A stretch of 64,000 bases of DNA from CAIYTF01 sp963664845. GTDB taxonomy: Bacteria; Bacteroidota; Ignavibacteria; Ignavibacteriales; Ignavibacteriaceae. The stretch's first letter is position 1; each line of letters starts with the position of its first letter. The notes beneath the pieces were generated by a model, which searched no databases, had not been told where the DNA came from, and saw nothing but the letters and a program-made list of their open reading frames with translations. Made by a program: the position numbers and the translations under genes. The stretch lies in contig OY761615.1 of the NCBI GenBank assembly GCA_963664845.1, positions 496,001-560,000 of the forward strand, read 5' to 3'. Below are positions 36,263 through 45,424 of the stretch, piece by piece.

Positions 36263-36325
36263 TGACACCAAAAAATTACCCAACCTCATTTGAACTAATC
36301 CTCGTGCATCCAAGTTATACCTGAT

Positions 36326-37420
36326 ATGATTGGAATAAGATTTACAGATTATCGTCCTGAAGCTCAAACCGGTGATTTTGATTCGCTTCTGAAAATTTTC
36401 CTGCAGTTACTGACAATGACTTCAGGCAATGTTGCGCAATCACTAAAAATACTGACGGAGTTGGACAGGAAATATAACCTCACCGGCGCCGAATATGGCG
36501 TGGGAGATTTTGTGCAGGATCTCAGGGATAAGAATTTCCTTAAAGAAGATCCGCGCACTAATACTCTCACCCCGACAGCTAAAAGCGAACAGACCATCAG
36601 GCAGCAATCTCTGGAGGAGATTTTCGGGAAGCTGCGTAAATCCCGCAATGGTGAACATATTACCCCCGCGCCGGGGCAAGGAGATGAACTTACTTCAGAC
36701 CGGCGGGAATTCCAGTTCGGCGACACACTCGATCAAATCGACATGACCGATTCAATCCACAACGCCCAGATCAATCACGGAATCGAGGATTTCACCATCT
36801 CCGAAACTGATCTCACCGTGCAGGAAAAAGATCTGAAATCCATTTCCTCAACCGTACTAATGATAGATATTTCCCACTCCATGGTACTCTATGGTGAAGA
36901 CCGGATTACACCGGCAAAAAAAGTTGCGATGGGATTGGCCGAACTGATAACAAAAAAATATCCAAAGGATACCCTGGATATCATCGTGTTCGGTAACGAC
37001 GCCTGGCCTATTGAAATAAAGGACCTCCCTTGGTTGCAGGCCGGCCCCTATCATACCAACACTGTGGCAGGACTCGATCTGGCGATGGATATTCTGCGTA
37101 AACGAAAGACACATAATAAACAGATATTCATGATAACGGATGGCAAACCCACCTGTCTCAAGGAAGGTATCCGGTTTTATAAAAACAGTTTCGGGCTGGA
37201 CCCTAAAATTGTCAACAAGACACTTGACCGTGCTGCCATTTGCCGCAAACGCGGTGTAACCGTTACCACCTTCATGATTGCTAAGGACCCGTATCTGCAA
37301 TCCTTTGTTAAAGAATTTACCAAAGTAAATAACGGCCGGGCATTCTATAGCAGCCTCAACGGCCTGGGCACCTATTTATTCGAAGATTATATAAGAAACA
37401 GAAGAAAAACAGTACGCTAG
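36326..37420 (+). CDS. VWA-domain protein, partner of a MoxR/ChlI-like ATPase
   Basis: A 364-residue cytoplasmic protein. The N-terminal 170 residues are helical and charged. The C-terminal von Willebrand factor A domain begins at STVLMIDISHSM, whose MIDAS aspartate and serines are residues 181, 183 and 185. It continues through AGPYHTNTVAGLDLAMDIL (MIDAS threonine region) and IFMITDGKP (the aspartate). In magnesium/cobalt chelatases and MoxR systems a VWA protein binds a metal ion and a AAA+ ATPase to remodel or insert metal into a target. The matching ATPase follows at 37782, after 361 bp of repeat-rich DNA. Confidence 0.88.
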   Translation: MIGIRFTDYRPEAQTGDFDSLLKIFLQLLTMTSGNVAQSLKILTELDRKYNLTGAEYGVGDFVQDLRDKNFLKEDPRTNTLTPTAKSEQTIRQQSLEEIFGKLRKSRNGEHITPAPGQGDELTSDRREFQFGDTLDQIDMTDSIHNAQINHGIEDFTISETDLTVQEKDLKSISSTVLMIDISHSMVLYGEDRITPAKKVAMGLAELITKKYPKDTLDIIVFGNDAWPIEIKDLPWLQAGPYHTNTVAGLDLAMDILRKRKTHNKQIFMITDGKPTCLKEGIRFYKNSFGLDPKIVNKTLDRAAICRKRGVTVTTFMIAKDPYLQSFVKEFTKVNNGRAFYSSLNGLGTYLFEDYIRNRRKTVR

Positions 37421-37462
37421 CATTACTATGGGTAACACGGCAACAGTATCATCATTTTTGAT

Positions 37463-37546
37463 CTCCCGAAGAGAGTAAATTATAATAACCGTGGCACGTA
37501 AGCCCACGGTACAATTAAAAAGATGCAATCGCCCCTGAAGGGGGCG
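37463..37546. repeat. Dispersed palindromic repeat, family B, copy 2
   Basis: CTCCCGAAGAGAG, TAACCGTGG and CCCACGG match 12854-12900. They are followed by a 17-nt hairpin CGCCCC-TGAAG-GGGGCG at 37530-37546. It sits between the VWA and MoxR genes and could end transcription between them. Confidence 0.65.
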
Positions 37547-37648
37547 AACAGAACTGTTTTAGTTTATCCCGATATCCGGAATTACGAGTGTTATATAACT
37601 AAGCGTTTTGTCATTAAGTCTTGCATCCCAAATTCCTTGGTCGGTTTA

Positions 37649-37690
37649 GCAGAATTTTGCAATTCATGCATTATGCAACACCCACCTATG
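37649..37690. repeat. Dispersed intergenic repeat, family D, copy 2
   Basis: GCAGAATTTTG then ATGCATTATGCAACA and CCACCTA, as at 32211-32255. Confidence 0.6.
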
Positions 37691-37771
37691 GGATCGCGTA
37701 CCTTTCTTTCTTTTTAGACTGAGTCGTATTGCGGATATCCGCAACATAATTTTTAGAGATCTTTTATATTT

Positions 37772-37775
37772 GGAG
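37772..37775 (+). promoter_or_regulatory. Ribosome binding site that fixes the MoxR-like start
   Basis: GGAG lies 6 nt before the ATG at 37782. An in-frame TTG at 37770 overlaps this site and is therefore unlikely to be the start. Confidence 0.7.
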
Positions 37776-37781
37776 CTATAC

Positions 37782-39290
37782 ATGAATTATACCAGCCTCA
37801 AAACGCTTGGTGAATTAAGAAAATCCGGTTACCTCACAAAGACCATTAAAGATGAAATGCGCGATAACCTTATATACGCGCTGCAGAACAAAATCGATGT
37901 ATTTGAAGGTATCTATGGCTATGAAGATTCCGTCATCCCCGATATCCAGCGCGCTGTTCTCTCAAGGCACAATATGTTGCTACTCGGCTTGCGGGGACAG
38001 GCAAAAACGCGCCTTGCACGTCTGCTCGTTCGCCTGCTCGATGAATACATCCCCATAATCGAAGACTCCGAGATAAACGACGATCCCTTCAATCCCATCT
38101 CAAAATTTTCTAAAGATAAAGTTGCTGTTCTTGGTGATGCAACTCCAATTTCCTGGATTCACCGCAGTGAACGCTACACGGAGAAACTTGCTACACCCGA
38201 CGTAACTACTGCCGACTTGATCGGCGATGTGGACCCGATTAAAGCAGCCGCCTTGAAACTGCATTATTCCGATGAACGCGTTATCCATTTTGGCCTCACT
38301 CCCCGGTCGAACCGATCCATTTTCGTCATAAACGAATTGCCCGACCTGCAGGCACGCATTCAGGTTGCACTGTTCAACATACTGCAGGAAGAGGACATAC
38401 AAATACGCGGCTTCAAAATGCGGCTGCCGCTTGATATTTTATTCGTGTTCACTGCTAACCCCGAAGACTACACCAACCGCGGTTCTATTGTAACGCCGCT
38501 AAAGGATCGCATCGATAGTCAGATCTTAACGCACTATCCAAAGAGCATTGAAATTTCCAAACAGATCACCTTTCAGGAAGCCAACCTTGAAAAGAAGCAA
38601 ATAGAGGCCGTCCACTGTGATGACCTCATCGTAACACTTCTTGAACAAACGGCATTTGAGGCACGCAGTTCGGAATATATCGACTCTAAAAGCGGTGTCT
38701 CAGCCCGGTTGACTATTTCCGCTTTCGAGAATCTGATATCCTCCGCTGAACGAAGAATGCTGCTCAATGGTGAGTCATCAACATTTGTAAGGATCAACGA
38801 TCTCTATAGCACCATTCCTTCGATCACCGGCAAAATCGAACTTGTTTATGAAGGTGAACAGGAAGGTCCCGGGAAAGTTGCACAGATATTGCTGGGCAAA
38901 GCCGTCAGAACCATATTCGCCACCCACTTCCCTTCTCCCGAAAAGATCAAGCGGTCGAAGGAAAAGAACATCTATCAGCCGGTCATCGATTGGTTCAACA
39001 AAGGCAACACGCTCGATTTCCTTTTCGATGAATCGATCACTGACTATGAAACAGGGCTCAACAGATTGTCCTTCCTTAAGGATATAGTACAAAAATTCCA
39101 TCCGGCATTAACCGGGCAACAGCAACTGATCTACATGGAGTTTTTATTGTTTGGACTTTCCGAATTTTCTCTGCTCAGCAAACAAAAGCTCGAGCGCAGT
39201 CTTAAATTCAGTGACATGATAAGTTCGATGTTCAACTCTTCAGAACCCGAAGAAGACGAAGATTTTCTGAATGAAGATTATATGAAATAA
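37782..39290 (+). CDS. AAA+ ATPase, MoxR / magnesium-chelatase ChlI-like
   Basis: A 502-residue protein. Walker A is GLRGQAKT at residues 69-76; Walker B is IFVINELPDL; sensor-type segments TANPEDYTNRG and PLKDRIDSQI follow. This is the ChlI/MoxR branch of AAA+ proteins, with the helix-2 insert near Walker B. The C-terminal 200 residues are helical, ending in an acidic tail (SSEPEEDEDFLNEDYMK). Together with the VWA protein upstream it should form a chaperone-like or metal-chelatase-like machine. The target is unknown: no porphyrin or cobalamin gene is near. Confidence 0.9.
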   Translation: MNYTSLKTLGELRKSGYLTKTIKDEMRDNLIYALQNKIDVFEGIYGYEDSVIPDIQRAVLSRHNMLLLGLRGQAKTRLARLLVRLLDEYIPIIEDSEINDDPFNPISKFSKDKVAVLGDATPISWIHRSERYTEKLATPDVTTADLIGDVDPIKAAALKLHYSDERVIHFGLTPRSNRSIFVINELPDLQARIQVALFNILQEEDIQIRGFKMRLPLDILFVFTANPEDYTNRGSIVTPLKDRIDSQILTHYPKSIEISKQITFQEANLEKKQIEAVHCDDLIVTLLEQTAFEARSSEYIDSKSGVSARLTISAFENLISSAERRMLLNGESSTFVRINDLYSTIPSITGKIELVYEGEQEGPGKVAQILLGKAVRTIFATHFPSPEKIKRSKEKNIYQPVIDWFNKGNTLDFLFDESITDYETGLNRLSFLKDIVQKFHPALTGQQQLIYMEFLLFGLSEFSLLSKQKLERSLKFSDMISSMFNSSEPEEDEDFLNEDYMK

Positions 39291-39450
39291 AACCTGAGCC
39301 TCAACTCTGGAACCGGCCCACACATTTTTTAGTATTGCCTATCTGCGACACTATTACCTGTGTGCGGCCAAAGTAATAGGCAGTATCAATTAAGTTATCA
39401 GGTAGGTAATTGGTATTGCTGTTGGTACGGTGTCTGAGCCCTGTCGAACA

Positions 39451-40023
39451 TCACTCCAGCATGCCCAGCACTTCCTCCGTCGGCAATACCACACCATACT
39501 CTCCGTCAATATTTGCCAACGACATTGCGTGAACTTCCTCAGCACGCCGGAATGTGCCGTTAAAGTCTTTTTTGCCAAAGGTAAAGGTTGCATCCGATAC
39601 AACAATCGTATTGAAACCCAGGTCTCCGGCTGTGCGGGCAGTGGCTTCAACAGAATTGTTGGTTATCACTCCGGTGAGCACGATGTCCATTATCCCCTTT
39701 CCTTTCAATAGCCCTTCCAGATCAGTTCCGACGAATGCACTGTGCCCCGGTTTTGTTATTACCACTTCACCCGGAAGTGGAATCGCAACGTCCTTAAACT
39801 CAACACCCTCCTGCCCTGGCCGGTATCCGGAATCAGGAAATTTCGATACATAGCGAATATGCACAATGGGCATTAAAGCAGCACGCCAGTGCCCAAGAAG
39901 CCGTTGCACATTTTCTTCAGCGTCCGGATTATTTCTCACTCCCCAATACGGCTGATCGATAGCCTTTTGAAGATCGATAATAATCAGTGCAGTATTGGCA
40001 GTCAATTTGGGTTTAGTTTCCAT
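39451..40023 (-). CDS. Isochorismatase-like hydrolase lacking the nucleophile cysteine
   Basis: A 190-residue protein of the cysteine hydrolase / isochorismatase fold. ALIIIDLQ gives the catalytic aspartate near residue 17, and VITKPGHSAFVGTDL the lysine. The loop that usually reads 'GxxTxxCV' reads GVITNNSVEATAR, with serine in place of the nucleophilic cysteine. Such members exist (isochorismatase proper needs no cysteine), so amidase activity is unlikely and vinyl-ether hydrolysis or another reaction is possible. It follows the Ehr-type small subunit by 127 bp on the same strand and may be co-transcribed. Confidence 0.85.
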   Translation of the reverse strand: METKPKLTANTALIIIDLQKAIDQPYWGVRNNPDAEENVQRLLGHWRAALMPIVHIRYVSKFPDSGYRPGQEGVEFKDVAIPLPGEVVITKPGHSAFVGTDLEGLLKGKGIMDIVLTGVITNNSVEATARTAGDLGFNTIVVSDATFTFGKKDFNGTFRRAEEVHAMSLANIDGEYGVVLPTEEVLGMLE

Positions 40024-40150
40024 TCTCAGATGTGTTCAATTAATAATGTTACAGTCCTCATTGTCGGGGGCCGACAATCCCGGACTTGTACTGCCATCAG
40101 CAGCAGCAGTCATTTGCATCCGCTTCACCTAGGGGCGAACAAACAAAAAA

Positions 40151-40900
40151 TTATTTCTTATCCAGCCAGTCCATCAATCCATTCATGAAGGTTAGCGGGT
40201 GTGGCGGGCAACCTGGTATAAAAAGGTCAATTTTGTTTTCTTCCAGAAATGTTCTGTCCGTTTCCGGGGAGTTCTGAAATATCCCTCCGCTTATAGCACA
40301 GGCACCAACAAGAATAACTATTTTGGGATTTGGTACTGCTTCCAGACAAACAGCAGCAGCATGGGCCATATTCCTGGTGATGGGTCCGGTCAGCACCACA
40401 CCGTCCGCGTGCCTGGGAGAAGCAACAAACTCAACCCCGTACCGTCCCAAATCAAAATTGACATTACTGAGCGCGTTAAGCTCAAGCTCGCAGCCATTGC
40501 ATCCACCCGCCGATATTTGACGCAGTTTAAGTGATCTCCCGAAATAGCGCCTAATCTTTTCTGATGCTTTTCCCGGTGAAATTCTCTTCCCCCCCGCCGG
40601 GATCACTAGCTGATCACGGGAACTGGTGGTCATGAAATAATCCTGCGTGAAGTGAATAATCTTCTCCGGGCAATTTTCCTCGCACAACGGACAAAAAACA
40701 CATTTTCCCAAATCAATACTAACCGGGTCAATCCCAACTGCGCCGGTCGGGCACACTTCAACACATTTGGTGCATCCTTCGGCACACGGTTTTTCTTCAA
40801 TCACCGGCATGGCACGGAACAGCTCAGGAAGCTGAACATTCCGGACATTATGGATTATCGGATCACCTTGCAGTATTCTAACTTTTATTGCATCATTCAT
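40151..40900 (-). CDS. Hydrogenase-4/complex I-like small subunit fused to a two-cluster ferredoxin domain (HyfI/NuoB-like)
   Basis: A 249-residue fusion. Residues about 35-90 carry two [4Fe-4S] ferredoxin motifs (C-x3-C-x2-C-x3-CP starting PCAEGC, then CVFCPLCEENCP). From about 130 the NuoB/HyfI domain keeps its cluster cysteines: GGCNGCELE, VGACAISGG and PGCPPHP. It would pass electrons from a soluble donor to the large subunit. In E. coli Hyf these parts are separate proteins (HyfH and HyfI). It lies 31 bp after the large-subunit gene in an operon of six membrane-complex genes. Confidence 0.9.
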   Translation of the reverse strand: MNDAIKVRILQGDPIIHNVRNVQLPELFRAMPVIEEKPCAEGCTKCVEVCPTGAVGIDPVSIDLGKCVFCPLCEENCPEKIIHFTQDYFMTTSSRDQLVIPAGGKRISPGKASEKIRRYFGRSLKLRQISAGGCNGCELELNALSNVNFDLGRYGVEFVASPRHADGVVLTGPITRNMAHAAAVCLEAVPNPKIVILVGACAISGGIFQNSPETDRTFLEENKIDLFIPGCPPHPLTFMNGLMDWLDKK

Positions 40901-40931
40901 TCTAGCATCATCCTACCGCTCAAAAACATTT

Positions 40932-42410
40932 CTACAAATCATGGCCGGCATACGAAAGATCAAAACTCTTGTTACAGAGCGGGAAATCGGAAATGGCAGT
41001 TTGCCGCAAGGCTAAACTCAACCCGTACCAGTTATTGAAAGAGGGATCCTTCACCTTGTACTGTAAAACAGCTCCCTTTTCATCGGTGAACACCGTGTGA
41101 ACAATCTCACCGCGCCAGCCCTCAACCATTGCAACCACACCCTGATTTGGCATTGGTTTGCAATCACCCGCGCCGGTCTCTCCGGATGGCAGATTGGCCA
41201 ATTGATCAAACACAAAACGCAACGATTCCTCGGTTTCCAGTGCCCGCAACCGTGCACGGGCAAAAACATCGCCGCTGGAAAGCGTGATAAGTGACACCGG
41301 ATTGTAACGATACGCGCCATAGGGGAAATGTATCCGTGTATCAGTTTCAATGCCACAGGCACGGGCGGCAAGCCCAACCAATCCAAGTTGCACAGCCAGA
41401 TCATCCGGAATGCATCCGGTGTTTTCAAAACGTCCGAGCACACCAATCGAAGAAAATAAATACTGATTGATCGCCGCTACATCGTTCCTGATAATTTCCA
41501 GGTTTGCCAACAGAGACTGCATGATCTCATCGCCGATATCAAAGCGGACACCGCCATAGACAAACAATCCACGCCCAAATCTCGAGCCGCATAGCAGGGC
41601 CAAACTGTTTATTGCAAGTGTACGTAATCTCCCATAGGATGAAGCTGCAAGCGCAAAGCCAACATCATTTGCCACTCCTCCCAATCCGGCGAGGTGCATG
41701 GCAATCCTTTCAAGCTCTTCCGCTATGGAACGTATCACCTGCGCCCGCAGACTTATCTTTACTCCGCTCAAACTTTCCAGTGCACTGCAATGGGCATATA
41801 CATGTCCTATAACCGTATCGCCTGCTATCGATTCGGCAAGAACTATACTTTGTGACGGGTTGGCGTTACGCAGCATATCTTCAACACCCCGATGCTGATA
41901 ACCAAGATTTATCTCAAGATTGTAAACAAGCTCACCGTGGCATTGAAAACGGAAGTGACCCGGTTCGATAACTCCGGCGTGAATTGGCCCCACAGCAACC
42001 TCGTGTACTTCATCCCCTTCCATTTTGAAAAACTGGTATGGTTTGTTTCCCGAAATCACACTCTGCCTCCTAACCGGTCGTTCCCAGGGATGATTGACGA
42101 GCGCGTAACCATACGTTTCTGCCAGTTCGCATTCAAAATAGTTTGTCTGCGGAAACTGACCTGCAAAACTTTCAAACTGCAGTCCATCAATTTTAAACTC
42201 AGTACCCACCAAATGGATCATTGAAGAATCCTGATCGGCAAGAACAGCAATAAGCTTTTCCGGCTGAGACCTGCCAATCGGCGTTAAACCTATCATGCGA
42301 AAACCATTTGCCAAACCCTCTGAAACAGTGTCTCTAAATTCCACATTGGTCACGAATGGAATTGCAGACAATTCGAACGGTTGTTTATTCTGTATTTCCA
42401 GCGAGGTCAT
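40932..42410 (-). CDS. Large subunit of an energy-converting hydrogenase-related complex, NiFe ligands missing (HyfG/NuoCD-like)
   Basis: A 492-residue protein with a NuoC-like part (about 1-120) and a NuoD/hydrogenase-large-subunit part (VAVGPIHAGVIEPGHFRF onward). The N-terminal NiFe motif (RxCGxC) is replaced by LAESIAGDTVIGHV, and the C-terminal DPCxxC by FDLSYAGHDL, so no nickel site can form. This is the diagnostic state of Ehr complexes, known from Geobacter and others. Its reaction is unknown; quinone or another acceptor may replace protons. The start overlaps the HyfF-like stop by 4 bp. Confidence 0.88.
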   Translation of the reverse strand: MTSLEIQNKQPFELSAIPFVTNVEFRDTVSEGLANGFRMIGLTPIGRSQPEKLIAVLADQDSSMIHLVGTEFKIDGLQFESFAGQFPQTNYFECELAETYGYALVNHPWERPVRRQSVISGNKPYQFFKMEGDEVHEVAVGPIHAGVIEPGHFRFQCHGELVYNLEINLGYQHRGVEDMLRNANPSQSIVLAESIAGDTVIGHVYAHCSALESLSGVKISLRAQVIRSIAEELERIAMHLAGLGGVANDVGFALAASSYGRLRTLAINSLALLCGSRFGRGLFVYGGVRFDIGDEIMQSLLANLEIIRNDVAAINQYLFSSIGVLGRFENTGCIPDDLAVQLGLVGLAARACGIETDTRIHFPYGAYRYNPVSLITLSSGDVFARARLRALETEESLRFVFDQLANLPSGETGAGDCKPMPNQGVVAMVEGWRGEIVHTVFTDEKGAVLQYKVKDPSFNNWYGLSLALRQTAISDFPLCNKSFDLSYAGHDL

Positions 42411-43861
42411 AGGCTCATACCAAGATCATGGGTGATATCGACAATATTTTGATAAATGCAATCCGGCGATGAAACTGATATAACAGCCAAAAGAATTAAA
42501 AGGAGAATTGAAACCAGATGCGTGATATCAAATTTTTCTGTTCCGCTCTCCTGTGGATCATTTTCCCCTTTTTTGTAAAGCATGGAGAATATGATCTTTC
42601 CCATATTAATAAAAATGAAGAGCAGAAAAAACATTACGGTCGGGAGTACCAGAGGTTTATTGGAGAATAGCATTCCCTCAAACATTTTTATCTCGCTGAA
42701 AAATATGCCGAAGGGTGGAATTCCCGAAATTGCCAGGAATGCCAAAAGGAAAAGCCACCCGGTTTTTGGTAAAACATTAAGCACTGAAGTTACGCCCGAA
42801 ACTTCCCGTGTTTTATATTTTGAGTGAATATTGCCTGCTGTCAAAAACAAAACGACCTTCGTTATCGAATTATAAATTGCATGATACATTGCCCCCACGA
42901 AAGCCAGGCCGCCAATACCAATACCAATGGTTATCATCCCCAAATGCTCAACGCTAGAATAAGCAAGCATCCGTTTATAATTGTTCACCTTGAACATAAA
43001 CACAAAGGCTACGAACAGCGAAAGCAATCCTCCCGTGATCATAATTACTTTTGCAAATTCATATGAGGTGGTAGGTACCATGATTTGCAGAATGCGCAAT
43101 ACACCCAACAAAGAGGTGAGGCGAAGCGACCCGGACATAAGGGCCGCTATCGGACTTGGTGCATTGCTCGTTGCATCGATGTCACCAGAGTGCATCGGTG
43201 CTATTCCAATCTTGGTACTCAACCCGACAAATATGAAGATAAAACTCGCTTTTAGCCATATGGGATTCAGGCCTTTGGCATTTCTAATGAATTCCCAGAA
43301 GAATAACTGCTTGCCTTCAAGCACAGAACCCTTGGCTGAAAGCGTGAGGAACAGGATGCCAATAAACGCAAATGCAATACCCACGGAAACAAGAAACAGA
43401 TATTTCCACATCGCCTCAAGCGATTCTTCATTCCGGTAATAATAGATCAAAGGTGCCACACTCAAGGTGGTAGCCTCTGCAGCAACCCAATACATGCCAA
43501 AATGATCGCTCAGCATTGCCGCCGAGTTTGCGAATAAATAGAAGTTAAGAAGCAAAAAATAAAATTTCTGCCCCTCTTCTGCTCTTTCAGATACGGGTCG
43601 TTTCAGATACGAAAAAGAAACAAGCACAACCCAGAAATATACATTCGAAAGGATCAGGAGGAATACCTTGGATAACGCGTCGATGCTAAAATAGAACGGC
43701 ATGGCCGCATGCTGATAACCCAGGAATATGCTGAGTGACAGCCCCAGATGCAGAATGCTTACACTTAAAGAAACCCCATATTGAATGCGAAGATCCTTTA
43801 TAAAATAACAGGATCCGGAAGCGATCAAGGGAAGCAAAATAAACGTAAACAGTTCAAGCAT
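42407..43861 (-). CDS. HyfF/NuoN-like proton-pumping membrane subunit
   Basis: A 484-residue protein with about 14 hydrophobic helices and the proton-translocation motifs of the Nuo L/M/N family: MYWVAAEATTLS (the key glutamate), MHSGDIDATSNAPSPIAALMSGSL (with the H-S-x-x-x-x-P block) and the lysine helix NYKRMLAYSSVEHLGMI. It is an antiporter-type subunit that couples redox change to ion movement. It begins on the last base of the upstream stop codon and overlaps the large-subunit start by 4 bp. Confidence 0.92.
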   Translation of the reverse strand: MLELFTFILLPLIASGSCYFIKDLRIQYGVSLSVSILHLGLSLSIFLGYQHAAMPFYFSIDALSKVFLLILSNVYFWVVLVSFSYLKRPVSERAEEGQKFYFLLLNFYLFANSAAMLSDHFGMYWVAAEATTLSVAPLIYYYRNEESLEAMWKYLFLVSVGIAFAFIGILFLTLSAKGSVLEGKQLFFWEFIRNAKGLNPIWLKASFIFIFVGLSTKIGIAPMHSGDIDATSNAPSPIAALMSGSLRLTSLLGVLRILQIMVPTTSYEFAKVIMITGGLLSLFVAFVFMFKVNNYKRMLAYSSVEHLGMITIGIGIGGLAFVGAMYHAIYNSITKVVLFLTAGNIHSKYKTREVSGVTSVLNVLPKTGWLFLLAFLAISGIPPFGIFFSEIKMFEGMLFSNKPLVLPTVMFFLLFIFINMGKIIFSMLYKKGENDPQESGTEKFDITHLVSILLLILLAVISVSSPDCIYQNIVDITHDLGMSL

Positions 43862-44496
43862 TAGTCTTTCAACCTCCCCAGCGCTGTCACGTCAAATCCT
43901 TTCAGAGTTGAACTTATATTGTTAATGGCAATTCCCATAAGAAAAACAACCACAAACACATCAAGCAATGTGCCCAGTTCTATCACCATAGGAAGTTCGG
44001 AAGCAACCGCCGTACCAAACAGAAATATGCCGTTTTCCAATATCAGGAATCCGGCCACGTGCACAATTAGTTTCTTCCTGAACATTATAATATATATGCC
44101 TATCACTATAGCCGAAAATCCGCTGGCAAACGGAATAACATTTAATTCGGTTCTTCTGGATAGAATATGAGACACGACAAATATCACTACCATCGTGACG
44201 ATGACCAGAAGCAAAAAGGAAAATTGCTGAATGGTCGGCTCAATGGTCCGTTTTATGTCCAGATCAAGAATGATCTTGTTTATATACCGCGGTATGAGAT
44301 ACACCTTCACTACGAGCAGGGTCAGCGGAAGAATGATACCATAGATGGAGAAACTGGATAAAAAAGGAATGATGACTATAACCGACAGCAACAGGCCCTG
44401 AATCTGCAGCACTGTCACATAGCCTTTCACCCTTGACGTGATAGTTACATAGAACAAGGTGAGACAAAATAATATGCTTAATACATTTCCCATCAT
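43861..44496 (-). CDS. HyfE-like membrane subunit (NuoK-related)
   Basis: A 211-residue protein with six or seven hydrophobic segments. The region LILENGIFLFGTAVASELPMVIELGTLLDVFVVV is typical of HyfE and of NuoK (conserved glutamates in helices). It links the antiporter subunits to the rest of the complex. It starts 4 bp after the HyfC-like stop and shares one base with the HyfF-like start, so translation is coupled. Confidence 0.88.
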   Translation of the reverse strand: MMGNVLSILFCLTLFYVTITSRVKGYVTVLQIQGLLLSVIVIIPFLSSFSIYGIILPLTLLVVKVYLIPRYINKIILDLDIKRTIEPTIQQFSFLLLVIVTMVVIFVVSHILSRRTELNVIPFASGFSAIVIGIYIIMFRKKLIVHVAGFLILENGIFLFGTAVASELPMVIELGTLLDVFVVVFLMGIAINNISSTLKGFDVTALGRLKD

Positions 44497-44500
44497 CGGC

Positions 44501-45424
44501 TCATTTCGTAAAGGTATAAATTAGCAGGTTGAGAATACCGATAGCAGTCGCGAATAAAAGATACTGTGGAATGTTCTTCATTTTAAATCTGGTGGTAATG
44601 GTTTCCACGATTGCAAGAGTTGTGGCAAGAATGAAAGCACCCACAATAAAAATAATAATGCCGGCAGTATAGCTTTGTGCGCTGAATGGATAAAAAAAGG
44701 AAATTTCAAGTATGGCATAGATAAACAGTTTAATGTAGCTTGCATACTGGTAAAGAAACAGGTCAATTCCTGAATTATCCAGGATCATAACCTCGTGGAT
44801 CATCGTAAGTTCCAGGTGCGTGTTCGGATCATCAACCGGCATCCGGGAACACTCCGTTACCGCCAGCAAAAAAGCCGAGATCGAACAAATGACAATGAAC
44901 ACCACATAGGAAATATTTTCCAACCTGATCGAATGATAGATCTCATATATCGAAGTCTGCCCGCTGAGAAAGGCAACGCTCCCGATTGTGAAAAAGAAGA
45001 TGGGCTCCGCAAACAGCGCAAACGTCGCTTCCCGGGCAGCCCCCATTCCCTCAAATGAACTCCCTATATCCATTGCTGCCAATATTTGGAAAAATCGTGC
45101 AAGTCCCAGCACATACGCGAACAGAATAATGTCACCTTCAAACCCGATGAGTGGCCGCCAGAATCCAATGGGCAACATCGCAGCCGTGATCAGCATGCCA
45201 ACCAAATTAAGGAGCGGGGATATCCTGCTGATAAATGACGAGGAAGTTGCATTGATCGTCTCCTTTTGGAAGATCCTGCGCAGATCATAATAGGGTTGTA
45301 AAACCGGCGCCCCTACTCTTCCGGTCAACAGGGCTTTAAACTTATTGATCAACCCGGCAAATAGCGGCGCGAAACCAAGAATGATGAGCAGCGATATAAA
45401 TCCCTCGGTTATTCTTATACCCAT
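44501..45424 (-). CDS. HyfC/HycD-like membrane subunit (NuoH-related)
   Basis: A 307-residue protein with about eight helices. NuoH-type motifs are visible: GLINKFKALLTGRVGAPVLQPYYDL at the N-terminus, AAREATFALFAEP, and SRMPVDDPNTHLELTMIHE in the cytoplasmic loop. This subunit anchors the peripheral arm and starts the proton path. It overlaps the HyfB-like stop by 10 bp. Confidence 0.93.
   Translation of the reverse strand: MGIRITEGFISLLIILGFAPLFAGLINKFKALLTGRVGAPVLQPYYDLRRIFQKETINATSSSFISRISPLLNLVGMLITAAMLPIGFWRPLIGFEGDIILFAYVLGLARFFQILAAMDIGSSFEGMGAAREATFALFAEPIFFFTIGSVAFLSGQTSIYEIYHSIRLENISYVVFIVICSISAFLLAVTECSRMPVDDPNTHLELTMIHEVMILDNSGIDLFLYQYASYIKLFIYAILEISFFYPFSAQSYTAGIIIFIVGAFILATTLAIVETITTRFKMKNIPQYLLFATAIGILNLLIYTFTK

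Noticed and set aside
40932..42410. Call as a catalytic NiFe-hydrogenase large subunit
   Set aside because: Both cysteine motifs that hold nickel and iron are absent.
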